NCBI GenBank assembly: GCA_036362985.1
Contig: JAYGXS010000001.1
Location: 52,475,375-52,539,374 of the forward strand
Origin: Ligula intestinalis
Lineage: Eukaryota > Platyhelminthes > Cestoda > Diphyllobothriidea > Diphyllobothriidae
Direction: 5' to 3'
DNA length: 64,000 nucleotides
In this document: piece by piece, positions 32,580 through 44,345 of the stretch
Numbering within the stretch: the stretch's first letter is position 1
How the letters are laid out: each line of letters opens with the position of its first letter
Notes under the pieces: model-generated
What the model saw: only the letters and a program-made list of their open reading frames with translations
Told to the model about the DNA's origin: nothing
Database searches by the model: none
Position numbers and translations under genes: made by a program

Positions 32580-32930
32580 CAGATGACATAGGGGCAGAAC
32601 TCAGAAGATCTGAAACCAATTTCGCGAGGACGGGTGCACTGAGAGATTTATTACAAAGAATCTTATCGAAAGACCGACAGTACCCGCAGTCCTAATAGCA
32701 GTAGAAATAGGCATATATCAAACTTTCCACTGAAGGAGATGTGGTGGATGAACACCTGGTAAGACGTGCCAACCAAATTGTTTCACGAGCCATCCCAGCA
32801 ACGAGAGTTTGGGTATCATTGTCGACCAAAGGCATTTTTCATAGGGTAGTTACGGATAGGTTCCCAACTCACCTCATTATATATTCACCGACTTCGTTCT
32901 GATGGTTGGTTGCCTGTTCGTTAACTCTTT
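32580..32930 (+). pseudogene. Penelope-like element remnant (linker before GIY-YIG)
   Basis: Broken plus-strand frames: ERFITKNLIERP (~32648-32690), then VDEHLVRRANQIVSRAIPAT and RVWVSLSTKGIFH (~32745-32840). These follow the order of MFIQKNMMERERK, LLSRPLNQAVSRTFPAAK and VRVLFSTNPVLH in PLE-B at 43090-43310. No RT or GIY-YIG core is left. Old, isolated fragment. Confidence 0.55.
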
Positions 32931-35370
32931 TAACCCCATTAGAGCTTGTTGGCTTCGGGAATTTAATAGATCACCGTGCATCGCATCCCTTTTGAGCAAA
33001 TACCCGGTCTTCAGCGACAGAGATTGATAGGTATCAAAGCATTGATGAACTTCGGCCCGATGAAGTTCTTATGAACCAACTGCTACACTCCATCTGTGGG
33101 CCATCTGCGCCGTCTACGAGCAAATTTTTGGATTTCTGGTTTCAGCTGGTGGTCAGGATCGTGACTGGTTGAATGAAGGCAGAATAGGTCCTAAAGAATA
33201 TCACACCAGTTCAGAATTTCAATTTCTCTAGAAAGAAGTTTCTGTTCTCCTTATAGATTAGTGGTGGACAGACCAAAATTTAATTCACATATTTGGGCTG
33301 AACGCTCTCTGTCACTGCGGTATAACCACGTACTATGCACATGTTGCCAATGAGCAGATAGTACTATAAATTAAAATATCGGTATTGTACCAATCTATCC
33401 GCGTTCTCTGTCATTTCTCTCCCTATTAGATAATTTATTAGCGTAAGAGACTAGTAAATTTAGCAACTTATATCAAACTTGACTATCGGTCTCGATTTGA
33501 GTGAAGAATGTTAGGACCAGAGTAGCCGTACCGAACCAGATGCCCGAAATTGCAGTTAGCTGATTTTACATGAACTGACAGTCAACCCGAAACCACGTAT
33601 TTTTTGTTTAAATCGAACGCTTTTGGGCGCCTATATTCCCCCTAATCGTCTGAGGCTTAAATTTTTTATTCAAATCACTGTCAGTCGCGAAACCTCTGAC
33701 AGACAACAGGGATATCCACGCAGTTGGCAAGGAAAGAGATGGTTTATAACAGCATAGGGCAAATGTAGAGGACGAAAGTTGGCAACCATTAAGTTATCAT
33801 GCGCCCGATATAAAATGCATACCTGCTATGGGTTAGGAAGCACTAAACTTCGCTTCTCCTTTGTGGTATTTCGCTAGGTACTAATCTAACATATCAGATG
33901 AGTTTCCGGGGCAAACGCGCATCAGTAGGCCAAAGGGATAACCAAAAAGCCTAAAAATAGTAGATCGTTATAAGCGCGCTAGCCAGTGTTCAATTCATCT
34001 CAACAGAGGCTAGCATCTTGACCTCTTAAGAAAATATAGTCAATTTGAAATGGTTTGTGGACCTAAACGCCAAAATAAACTTTGAATTCAAGGGAAGAAA
34101 TAAAGGGCTAAAGCACTTCCTAATCGTTATTTTAAAATGCATCACTTCATGAAACAATAAATTTCAGATGTGCTCGTGACTCGAAAACTTGCCGTCATTC
34201 GAATAATTATACGGTTGGATAAAAGTCTATCGTCAAAATATCTGTTTATTGGACATTTATAAAGACAAACTGACGGAGTGGCAACGGAGAATCCCCTTCA
34301 ATCCCTTATCGACATTTTTCTGAGCCACATTGATCAGGGACCTTCCATGTCTCGCCATGCATGATGTCACGTGATTGAAGTCTCGGTTTGTCTGCGCGAC
34401 CAGTCGCGTGAAGTCCTGTCTAGCGCGCCCAGTCAGCATGTACGGACACACCAACGCTTGACTCCCTACCCCAGTCTGACCAATCACTCTCAAGGCTGTC
34501 TCACAAAGGACCTCACTGCGGTGACTGCCTACACTCTCACCACTTTGGACCCGGCACCTTAGTGGCCGGACTGCATTTGTCCGACAGTAAAATTCCTCCC
34601 ACCTATTTTCAATTTCTTCTGTACAGAATAAATTATGTCTGCCACTCTGACCTCTAACTTCTCTCTCACACACAAGGAATCGGGCCTGAAGATCATAATG
34701 GCAAAGGTTTTGCCTGTGAAGTTAACCCCTGTGATAGATATCATTAAAACTGAGCATAAAAACCCTACATGGAAGGTATGTGGACTATACAATCGCAGCT
34801 GTTGATAATTACCAAAAGCTGGAAGAACTACTAATTCCTGGGAATAGCCTACCTCCTAAGATTCAATTCAAAATGGAGGGGGCATATAGAAAACAAGCCG
34901 TTTTTTCGTAGGCATCCTAATGCATAGATAAAAAGACGGTTCATCCAGACAATTAACTGCCTTCCGGAATATGCAGGAAAGGCAATATCTACACTTCATG
35001 AGTTTCATGCTAGCACGATTAAGACTTAACCGCGTCAACACTATCATCAGAAGAGCTGGACAATGTGTTCTAGGCACACTAGACACTAGACTGAGGATTC
35101 GCTTCACCAAAGTAACTCTGATCAAATGTAGAACAAAGAGCGTGCATGCATTACTGTATTACGCATAAGCTTAAGAATCAGAAAATATGTGGATGGAGTT
35201 ATTATCATGTTTATTCCCAAGAAACTTCATGGACAATACAAGTATTACGGACCTCAATACTGCTACAGCTGTGGTTAGAAAGCTAACACTATCGGAGTGA
35301 AACAATCGCTAACACTTAGATAATGATAATTACCAAAACAGCAAAGCTGCTAACGTCAGAATAACCCAAA
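32930..35370. other. No gene recognised
   Basis: Frames at 34257-34673 (-, 138 codons) and 34868-35168 (both strands) have no recognisable domain. The plus strand at 33040-33230 could be PLE 3' UTR (continuing the remnant before it), but similarity is weak. No splice-site pattern was convincing. Confidence 0.35.
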
Positions 35371-35519
35371 TGTAAATGTACGTAAGATATTAAGGAAAGT
35401 AGGTACAACCTGGATTTTGGTATCCGCGGGATAAAAATTTAGTGGTGTTGCCTGTGCATTTAAAGTCCAGGGACAATCAAGAAAAAATGGAGGCAAGAAT
35501 TTAAAAGGTAAAAATAGTC

Positions 35520-35740
35520 GGGGACAACGACACGACGTCCTCGGGAAGCGACGCGTTACGTGGTCGTCTGGTGCCCAAAGTGCCAAATATGTGCACAAGT
35601 ACTCTGAATTCGCGACACAACCTGAATAGGGCTACTGCGTCCACGAGAAGCGAAGGGCTCCGTGGTCACTTGGTGCTCGGAATATCAAATATGTGAGCTA
35701 GTACTCTAAATTAGCTGCACAAGTTGAACATCAGTTTCTG
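35520..35740 (+). repeat. Two tandem ~105 bp monomers at the 5' end of RTE-like element 1
   Basis: The block CGACGTCCTCGGGAAGCGAC...CAAATATGTGCACAAGTACTCT (from ~35530) is repeated as CGTCCACGAGAAGCGAAGGG...CAAATATGTGAGCTAGTACTCT (from ~35638). A related single block precedes element 2 (GCGTCCGCGGGAACCGACGC at ~39376). The position just upstream of the endonuclease frame suggests 5' UTR or promoter monomers, as in some other non-LTR elements. Confidence 0.6.
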
Positions 35741-38690
35741 GAACGTGCGAACATTGCTTGATGCGAAAGTCAAGCACTCGTAGCACACGCATTGTGCGAC
35801 TATAAGTTAGACTTTGCGTGTCTGTCAGAAGCTCGTCCTCCAGGGTCTGGATTGAGAGAAATCAAGGCCCCACAAGAGGATGCTGAGTACATGTTTCTCC
35901 ACAGCGGTCCTCAAACAAACGTGGGACAGCATTGGGTAGCAGTAACCACGACAAATCAGGTACATAACACTCTCTTAGCGTTTGAGCCTATCCTAGAGTG
36001 AATTGCTACAGTTCGCTTCAAAAGCAGCTTAGCAACCATGTATGTAGTTGCTGTATATGCCCCTACATTTCAAGTGGATGAAGCAGTTAAGGCCCAATTC
36101 CATGAACGCCTTCAAGCTACGGTGGCCAGGACACCCCCCAAGAGCTTTTTTTTTCGTCGCCGGAGACTAGAATCTTAGAACTGGCCCGTGCGATGAAAAT
36201 ATGAGGCACGTCCTCGGAAAATATGGACGGGGCCAACGTTGTGACAACAGAGAACGATTGGTAACATTTGATTACTATAACCATCTCGTCGTTACAACCA
36301 CTCGTTTTCAACACCCCCATCGGCAGTTGCTAACGTAGTATGCAAAAGATGGTCGAACGGTAAACCAGATAGACTCCATCTTGGTAAACTCGAGGTGGAC
36401 CACCTCAGTATCCGACAGCCGATCGTTTTGAGGTGCAGAAACTGGCTCAGATCATGTAGTTGTCCATGCACGCTTCAAACTCTGATTGTTGACTCAAACT
36501 AAGAGATTGCCTCCGCAAAGCGTCAAAGTTACGGTACTAGCAAACATAGAAACCCGTGGAGCGTTCAACGAAAGTGTCACTGCACGGATCAGAGATCAAT
36601 CCACCGTTCATATCGAACCTCTAGAGAACGTGGATAATAAAACTTCGCCTGATACTCAGTAGCCAAACTTGAGGGAAGCCATAAAAAGTGCGCTGAATTC
36701 AACCTTGAAAAAGTAGGCGTTACCGAGGAAAGACTGGATCTCCACAACGATCCTCTATCTCTCGGATCAAGCAAGGATTGCTCGATTGTGAAAATCAGAG
36801 AACTACCGCTCACTGAGACGTCAAACTACGCGATCAGCAAGATGTGGCCGTCGAAAATATTAGACCGAGTTAGCTGGCTCCATGAGCTCAGATTAAAACT
36901 TTAGTGACTTCCACCAGCTCTAGTTACTATTACGTAAAGCAGCTTGCAAACATAAACCACCTTACAATACCGTTCGGGATAACTCGGATCAAGTGATAAC
37001 TGATATGGCTGGCAAAATCGATCGATATCGAGAACCCTTTCGAGAGCTACTGGATCCACCCATACGTCCATCTGCGAATCTACAACTATCAACTGGAATT
37101 CAATATGATATTGACTGCAAGCCACCTACGGGATCAGAACGGGAAATGGTATTGCAACGATTGAAAGGTCGGAAGGCATCAGATGAGGATAGTATTCCAG
37201 CGGAAGTCTACGAGTTTGGCTGGTATGCTTTGAAAGAATCACTTCATCGACTGTACTTGCCTATATGGTCTACAGGTGTCATCCTCATTGACTGGTCATT
37301 GTCTATCATTTTGCCGATACCGAAGCGCGGTGATATGTCCATATGTTCCAATAATCGCAGCATCAGTCTCATCGTATTAGCTGCCAAACTGTTTACGACC
37401 ATCTTTCTCAACAGATTTTCGACTGAGCGCAATTTTCACACTCATCCTAACTAAGAAGGATTTCGTCCGGGTAAACGATGTGTTGATCAGATTTTCATTC
37501 CACGCCGCATACTGGAACACCGACGCCAGAATCAACAGATCATCACCGCCTGTTTCATTGACTTCAAGACCGCCTTTGATTCCGTCGAAAGAGAAGCCTT
37601 ATGGCAAATCTTGCTTGTTGATGCTCTCCCGATAAAGTTGCTCAATCTGATCAAAGCCTACTATAGCACAACATCAGTCCGAGTAAGAGCGCTTGGTGAA
37701 AAGTTAGATTCTTTCTCAATAACTTCAGGAATTCGACAAGGATGCCCTCTTTCTCCAGTGTTCCTCAACTTCATCTAATGGGTGATGCACCAATAAATTC
37801 TTACCGATAGTGTATTTGAAATAAGCCCTAAATTCGGAGTATCTGACACGGAGTATGTCAATGCTTTTGTCATACTTGGTAATATCTCTCAATCACTACA
37901 GCCAACGCTAGATCGAATCACCAGCTTCGCTGCAACTGTTAGTCTGACGATTAATATACGCAAGACGAAGCTCCTGACCACGCATCTGGGCACAGTACAG
38001 CTACTGTTTATCAGTGGTCAGCCCATCAAAGAAGTTAGTTGCTGCCACTATTTGGGCTCAAACATACTAGCCAACGGACAGGTCAAAGAATAAATCAGGA
38101 ACTGAATCGCGCAGGCTCAAAATGCACTTAGGTTGCTAGCCAGATTAGTCTGGCCTCCTACGGACATCAGCTTACTTATTAAGCTGTGGATGTACAAAGC
38201 ATTCATCGGACAGAAAGGCAAACACTTTGTCACTCGAAATCTTCAATCGTTGGTGTCTACGACGCATCTTTAGAATATTTTGGCAGGATCGAATTACCAA
38301 TGTCAAGCTATATCGCAGGTGTTTCAGACTACAAAGTCTAGCGTCATAAACCCAACATCGCCGATTGCAATGGTTTAGCCATGCCTTGCGCAGGCCTCCG
38401 ATGGACGTCTGCAGATTGGTAGTGAATCTCTCTCCTAGTGCGAACTAGAGATACGGACATGGCGGTCAACTGAAGGCGTGACTAAACACTGTCAAGTCGG
38501 ACGTCGAATGCATGGGCCATCTAACCATTTACGGTTTGCGACACTGGAATAAACACTGGATTTACATTTGCGAAGAGCTCGTTTCCGATCGCTGACAACT
38601 GGCTGCGGCTATTCGTGACATCCGTGAAGACGATTTATCTAACAACAGGAGTAAATCGGATCAAGTACACGTAGCTATTCATGGATGCAA
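35735..38690 (+). pseudogene. RTE-like non-LTR retrotransposon 1 (endonuclease and reverse transcriptase)
   Basis: Starts with an AP-endonuclease block (FWNVRTLLDAKV at ~35740, then LDFACLSEARPPG). The RT follows: the 153-codon frame at 36993-37454 (ERE..LQRLKGRKASDEDSIPA, WSLSIILPIPKRGD), GFRPGKRCVDQIF, FIDFKTAFDSVEREALW (~37555-37605) and SGIRQGCPLSPVFLNF (~37725-37780). The catalytic YADD is no longer readable at ~37850, where VNAFVILGNIS appears. The C-terminal part (YLGSNILANGQ, RPPMDVCRLV) runs to ~38690. Stops and frameshifts throughout. Non-LTR elements copy themselves by target-primed reverse transcription; this one cannot. Confidence 0.8.
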
Positions 38691-38869
38691 CTTTTAAACC
38701 AGTGTTGTGCTACTTAAACTGATTTTAAATAACGATTTCGAGTTAAGAATAGCCGTTGATAACATAACTCGTTCGTGAGTTGAGGGGCTTCTGTATAGCA
38801 ATCATATGCGGAAAAAAACTGAGACACGGAGTCAGCCACGTAGCGGCTAATGATATGCACAGACAAAAT

Positions 38870-39255
38870 TGTCGACGACGACCAGGGAGGCTGAAATGGC
38901 TATTTCTTGCTTATTAGGCATTAGTATCAAAAGGCGGGTTGCCCTGGAAAGGAGGGTTACCCGTTAGCCAAGCTGCAGAATACCTGGCGCGTCCACGGGT
39001 GGCGGATAGTGGTGCGGCCTTCAGTGAAGGTAAGCTGCAAAATAAGCAGACTCCTGGGTCTGGCGAATAAGCAGTCGCGGACGCAGCAGCGACAGTGTTA
39101 CCAGGGTGCGGTGGGTTGAGGTCTGGCGCACCAACTGCCTTAGAAAATACCGCAAGGCCCAATGACGACACTGTGACATGGCGAGCGTGAACCACCATTA
39201 AATAGGTTCGCTTGCCACCAACACCACTGCCTTGTGGTTAGGTTCTTGAGCCAAA
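38870..39255 (+). repeat. Probable 5' non-coding region of RTE-like element 2
   Basis: GC-rich sequence directly upstream of element 2 (GGAGGGTTACCCGTTAGCCA, GGCGCGTCCACGGGTGGC and so on) with only a shadow frame on the minus strand. At 38880-38925 GGCTGAAATGGCTATTTCTTGC resembles part of the 312 bp SINE-like unit (GACCGGAATGGCCATTTCTGGC). Assignment to the element is by position. Confidence 0.4.
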
Positions 39256-41833
39256 GTGCTAGATGAGACAACCTCGAACAAAGAATCCGAGCGGCCTTTG
39301 GGGACCTGCCTGTATTCAAAATTCCCAAGAAACCTTATGATGTCTCCTTACCTTACTACGACCACTGCTACGGCGTCCGCGGGAACCGACGCGCTCCGCA
39401 ACCCTTGTCAGGTGGTGCGGGCAAATAATATGCAAGCTGAACTGCTAAACAAAAAACGGACTCTTGGTATTGGATGCTGGAATGTGCGAACATTTCTGGA
39501 ACCTGGTACTCAAAGTTTCACAGCGCACAGTCTCCATGAATATCACGTGGATGTTTGTTGCTTGTCAGAGGTCCGACGCCCCGACTCAGGCGCCTGAGAA
39601 CTCAAAATCCCGGGGGTCGATTGTTATTTTACCTTGTAACACAGCGGTCCGAGTGACTCATCTGGTAGACACGGTGTGGCTATTGCCATCTCGGAGGGAG
39701 CTAACTGTGCACTACTAGCATGGGAACCAGTCAACGATCGAGTGTCCTATGTTCGACTAAAAGGCCATTTTACGAACATCTTAGTCGTATCTGCGTATGC
39801 ACGTACGTCGGCGGCTGAACAGCAAGAGAAAGATAATTTCTACTCGCAGCTGCAGGAGCTAGCCGAACAACTCCCTCGCCGAGATCTGCTAATTGTTGCC
39901 GGAGACTGGAATGGCCGGACTGGGCCCGGTGACCCGACAAACAGCAACCTTCTTGGTCATTTTGGGCTTGACTCTCCAACGGACAATGGTGAGAGGATGT
40001 TGCATTTTGCCGAACAGAACCGACTGTTTTTTACCAACATATGCTTTCAGCATCGTCACAAACATCTACTGACTTGGTATTCGAACGATGGCCGTACCAC
40101 CAGTCAGATCGATTACATTCCAGTTGTTTCATGGTTTCGCAGCTGGGCCCACGATAGCAGGTCAATGCGAGGTGCCAAAACTGGTAACGTCCACGGGTTT
40201 GACCATGTTCTCGTTCGCACGCGCCTGAAGGTTCAACTCTCATCTGTGCCCAAACTGTCACGTTCGAGATGCCTTGATGTCGCAAAGCTCCGGAAAACCA
40301 ACACTACCGAGACTCTAAGCACAGAAATCCAGTCTTGTCTTATTACTCAGGCTGACAACGAGGGCAGTAAAAAGTGGCCATCACTGAAGACATCCATCTA
40401 TGGGGCAGCTGAGAAGATTCTCGGATTCACTCAGCGGCGCCGCAGTGACTGGATCAGCGGAAGAACCCTGCAGCTATCGGCCGAGATGACTTGAGCCAGG
40501 CCCCGAAACGATGCCTCCTTCCGCCAACTTCGAAAGCCGACAGCAAAGTCGGCTAGAGATGACCGGCAGAAGTATTGGTCCGAAACGGCGATTTCTATGG
40601 AGCAGGCTTCTAATGTTGGTGACACCCGAAAATTGTGCCAAATCATCCACCAGGTAAGTGGTAAGCCCCCGACACTGTGTTTCTGTTCGGGATGTGAATG
40701 GAGGTTTTATTGCCAAAAACTCGGCCAAGGTCGATCGCTGGCGTGAGCACTTCGAGCACCTACTCAACTTTGACGAAAAACCCATCACACCCTCCCTCTC
40801 CTCCACAGCGGAGTTTCAATCCTCTCCTGTCTATGCAGTGTCGTGTGACATCCCTTCCGAAGACGAAGTTACCGATGCAATGCAGAGGCTACGCAACAAC
40901 AACGCGTGCGGAGAGGACGGTATTCCTGCAGAAATCTACAAGTCCTGTGTCGACACCCTGGCTCCTCGGCTCCATGAGGTGATTGTACAGGCGTGGCGAG
41001 AAGAGACCGTTCCCGATGACTGGGGCTCAGATATCCTTGTACCTGTCCGCAAGAAGGGAGATAAGACAAGATGCGAAAACTACCGTGACATTAGTTTTAT
41101 CGATGTTGCTGCAAAGATCTTCGCGGTTGTTCTTCTAGGGGGGTTCCAGTCGGTACGTAACTCCAGGACACGACCCAACCAAGCGGGATTCCGAGCTGAG
41201 CGTGGATGTGCGGATCAAATATTCACACTGAGGTGCACTCTAGAATTCCGCCATAGCTACCAGCAACCGACGGCCGTTTGCTTCGTCGACTTTGCCACCG
41301 CATTCGATTCCATCCATCGTGAGTCCCTGTGACGAATAATGGAACTGGATGGAGTGCCAACCAAACTCATTGCGATGATTTAGGCCTACTATTGGTCTAC
41401 CACCGCACGAGTCCTGGTCCACAACAATCTCTCTCAGTCGTTCGATATCCGGTCTGGTGTCCGACAGGGCTGCGCCCTTTCGCCCTTTCTGTTTAACTAC
41501 GTCATTGACTGGATTCTCAGCAAAGCCCTACATGAAGAGGACGGTGTTGAACTTGCACCCAGATGCCGACTAACTGATCTTGACTACGCCGATGATATTG
41601 CGCTGTTAGCCTCAAACTTTGATGGTCTACAGTCAGTAGTTTCACGGTTAAATGAGATTGCTATATCGGTAGGCATGTCCATAAATTCCGGAAGGACGAA
41701 GTTGTTATCGAGCTGCATACCTGAGCAGGAAAAGGCACCCCTGGAGATTAATGGCCATCAACTTGAAGAAGTAGACAGCTTTAAATACCTCGGGGCGAGG
41801 CTGCTACTGAATGGGCATATCAAGGACGACATT
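39256..41833 (+). pseudogene. RTE-like non-LTR retrotransposon 2, 5' part
   Basis: Endonuclease: GIGCWNVRTFLEPGT (~39470), a frameshift, then the 272-codon frame 39676-40494 with AGDWNGRTGPGD, TSQIDYIPVV and GFDHVLVRTRL. Linker to ~40680 (SNVGDTRKLCQIIHQVSGKP). RT from 40658 (224 codons): DVNGGFIAKNSAKVDRWREH, ACGEDGIPAEIYKSC, FVDFATAFDSIHRESL; then GVRQGCALSPFLFNYVIDW (~41455) and the intact catalytic block DLDYADDIALLAS (~41580). A few stops and two frameshifts. The frame stops at KYLGARLL...NGHIKDDI, 41833, where a PLE is inserted, and resumes at 44346. Confidence 0.88.
41823..41833 (+). repeat. Left copy of target-site duplication of the PLE-A palindrome
   Basis: AGGACGACATT, encoding KDDI of the RTE protein. 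The right copy AGGACAATATT is at 44346-44356 (9 of 11 identical), where the RTE frame continues as KDNIVSRIDAA. Confidence 0.75.
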
Positions 41834-42076
41834 CCAAAGAAGTAGATGCGATCACTGGAACAAGGACTTTATTTTCCTGACGTTTCGGATTCCGTCGGGA
41901 ATCCTTAGTCATAGGTTATCGTAAACAGGTCTGAGACATGCGCAGATAAGGGGTGATACATGCACAGATTGCACGGTATTTATAGCTCACAGCTGGCACC
42001 CGCATGCGTACTATAATTGTCCGTTCCTGTAGCCACCACTGGAGGTCTTAATTGGTTCGGTGATTGTTCATTAATT
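41834..42076 (-). mobile_element. PLE-A left palindrome arm, 3' UTR
   Basis: Minus-oriented PLE-A 3' end: TATTTTCCTGACGTTTCGG (~41868-41890), the stretch through CCGCATGCGTACTATAATTG, and the last coding part up to GTTCATTAATT. Continues after the nested PLE-B at 43949. It lacks the outermost ~43 bp present at the right arm's tip. Confidence 0.85.
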
Positions 42077-43936
42077 CAGAAGGACAGTTGGCGACTGGCA
42101 GGCAAGTCATGAATAACCGCCAATCTATTGGCTACAAATGCGCAGAATCTGGTTGCTTCATTGTGTATGTAGCATAAGACTATCATAGAATCAGTCCAGA
42201 ATGTCACACTTTTAAAGTACGTACTGGTAGCTGACCGGACTAGGTCAGCCACGCGTACAGCCAGGGTGGATGGCCTGCCAGATCGTCCGATCTTGGACAT
42301 GCGTAGCTCCCCCTACCCTACGATAGCCATGTGGTTAGCGGATAAACTCAAACCGCTGCAGCAGCAACTAGCACCACGGAGCTATCAAGACACGTTCACA
42401 TTTATTGACGACATCAGGGACATAAACCTAAAGGGCATGATGATGCTCTTCTTAGACGTCTCGTCGCTATTTACGAACGTCCCGGTCGTGGAAACAGTAG
42501 ATTACATCTGCGACTTCCTATTGACGAATCAGACAGAAGTAGGAATTCCAATAGAAGCCCTGAAGGAACTTTTACTAAAATGCACATTAAATGTGCAGTT
42601 CCTTTTTGATAACCAACTATATCGACAGATAGACGGCGTCGCCATGGGTTCCCCCCTTGGGCCTCTCCTAGCAAATATCTTCATGGGCAAGCTGGAGAAG
42701 TTTCAACTTAGCGACCAGATTCATGAATTTAAACTCTACGGTCGCTATGTCGATGACATCTTTGCTATCACCCCAGCAGACACCAATATAGACTCGCTTC
42801 TAAATACTGTCAACCAAGCACACCCCTCCATAAGGTTCACATTGGAGATGGAAACGGCAGGTTCGCTTCCGTTCTTGGACGTTCTCCTAAGCAGATGACC
42901 TGATGGTAGCCTCCGAAGGAGCGTTTATAGAAAGAAAACCTAGTCCGGACAGTACACGAACTTTCACAGTTTCGTACCCATCCAGCAGAAGCGTAATCTT
43001 GTCCGCTGCTTAACGCAAAGGGCTAGAAAAATCTGCTCGGACGATACTATCGAAAGAGAGCTCACGAAGATCCAGGACCTGCTTCGAGAGAACAGGTGCC
43101 CTGAAATGTTTATTCAGAAGAACATGATGGAGAGAGAACGCAAACCCCTAACACCCACCGTGGAAAAGAAGACCCTTTTCCTAAAAGTCCCCTTTCAAGG
43201 GGACGCAGCAAGTGAACTGTTAAGCCGACCCCTTAACCAAGCCGTATCACGAACCTTCCCAGCGGCGAAAGTTCGGGTGTTATTCTCAACAAACCCGGTC
43301 CTACACGGTGAAGGTAAAGATAAGCTGCCGGCCCAGACCACTTCCATGTGCATCTACTCATTTACTTGTTCCTGTGGAGCAGGTTACATAGTTCGCACGA
43401 GCCGGCGCTTATCCAAGAGGATACGGGAGCATCTGCCAGCATGGCTTAACAAAGGCGAAGTCAGGAACATCAACAGTTCCATTCTTGCTCATATGGTGGA
43501 CTCTGGACACCGTGTTGACCCGAACGAAGCCTTTAAGGTGATCTACAAGGTCTCACCAGATTACCCGAAGTCCCTGGGTCAACGGCCGCTGGCAACAGCG
43601 GAGGCCACGGCAATTCGCCTGATGAAGCCGGTGTTGTGCACGCAGAAGAACTTTCTTCAGGCCCCAAGCCTAGCATGGCCAACGGCTGCAGAACTACCAG
43701 CATTTTCCACGCGTTCTTTCCCCCTCTCCTAATTACCCTGTCACTACCCCCTTTTATCAACCCAAACCCCAAGCCCCCATTCCCAAGACTAAGTTATTAG
43801 AACGATAATTAATTGATTGCTTGTCACCCTGTACCTTCCCCTTCCATATAAATGTAATGGCCCGAAGAGAATTTATCGAATGTATACGTATGCTCGCCAA
43901 CTGTCCTTCTGAATTATCGAATGGGAATTTTCGCAA
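42077..43936 (+). mobile_element. Penelope-like element PLE-B copy 2, nested in PLE-A
   Basis: Bounded by a perfect 12 bp duplication TGTTCATTAATT (42065-42076 and 43937-43948). It begins with an inverted 18 bp copy of its own 3' tip (CAGAAGGACAGTTGGCGA), then a BEL/Pao-like segment. The coding part starts in mid-protein at ~42270 with [15 protein letters not shown], so the RT N-terminus is missing. RT motifs DGVAMGSPLGPLLANIFMG and YGRYVDDIF are intact in the 210-codon frame 42266-42898. A TGA and a TAG (42896-42954) precede an in-frame continuation (KICSDDTIERELTK) into 43106-43732, the GIY-YIG region (FTCSCGAGYIVRTSRRLSKR, MVDSGHRVDPNEAFKV). YIG reads YIV. The 3' UTR ends near 43936. Confidence 0.87.
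42096..42265 (-). pseudogene. BEL/Pao retrotransposon RNase H-region fragment inside PLE-B
   Basis: On the minus strand: [19 protein letters not shown] type sequence followed by [19 protein letters not shown]. This matches the conserved FWTDS...YI.NE..RF..FVANR..IH block downstream of the reverse transcriptase in BEL/Pao pol proteins. About 60 codons only. It lies antisense to the PLE, between the PLE's inverted tip and its RT frame, so it appears to have been captured by the PLE copy rather than inserted as an element. Confidence 0.7.
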
Positions 43937-44017
43937 TGTTCATTAATTGCAACAGCGTTCTTGTCCACGTCGGATGCAGGTTTGATAATTGCTCGACAAT
44001 TACGTCCGCTGTCGTTA
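43937..44017 (-). mobile_element. PLE-A left palindrome arm, continuation
   Basis: Starts with the second copy of TGTTCATTAATT and continues the PLE-A minus-strand coding end (GCAACAGCGTTCTTGTCCAC to GCTCGACAATTACGTCCGC), matching 17762-17835. At about 44017 the sequence turns into its own reverse complement, the centre of the palindrome. Confidence 0.8.
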
Positions 44018-44345
44018 GAGCAATTATCACACCTGCATCCGACGCGGACAAGAACGCTTTTGCAATTAATGAGCAATCACCGGACAAATTAAGACCTCCA
44101 GTGGTGGCTACAGGAACGGACAATTATAGTACGCATGCGGGTGCCCGCTGTGAGCTATAAATACCGTGCAATCTGTGCATGTATCACCCCTTATCTGCGC
44201 ATGTCTCAGACCTGTTTACGATTACCTATGACTAAGGATTCCCGACGGAATCCAAAACGTCAGGAAAATAAAATCCTTGTTCCAGTGATCGCAGCTTCTT
44301 TTTCGGAACTGCTGCCTGGAACTCGTACATTCCCCTCTATTGGCA
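44018..44345 (+). mobile_element. PLE-A right palindrome arm, 3' UTR
   Basis: Plus-oriented copy of the PLE-A end: CACCTGCATCCGACGCGG, CGCATGCGGGTGCCCGC, CCAAAACGTCAGGAAAATAA (~44247-44266) and the tip CCTCTATTGGCA, 44345. The same tip is seen inverted at 17487. No RT or complete GIY-YIG is present, so this PLE-A insertion consists only of two opposed 3' ends. Confidence 0.85.

Noticed and set aside
34257..34673. 138-codon minus frame as a host gene
   Set aside because: No recognisable domain, no splice support, isolated between repeats; cannot be defended.
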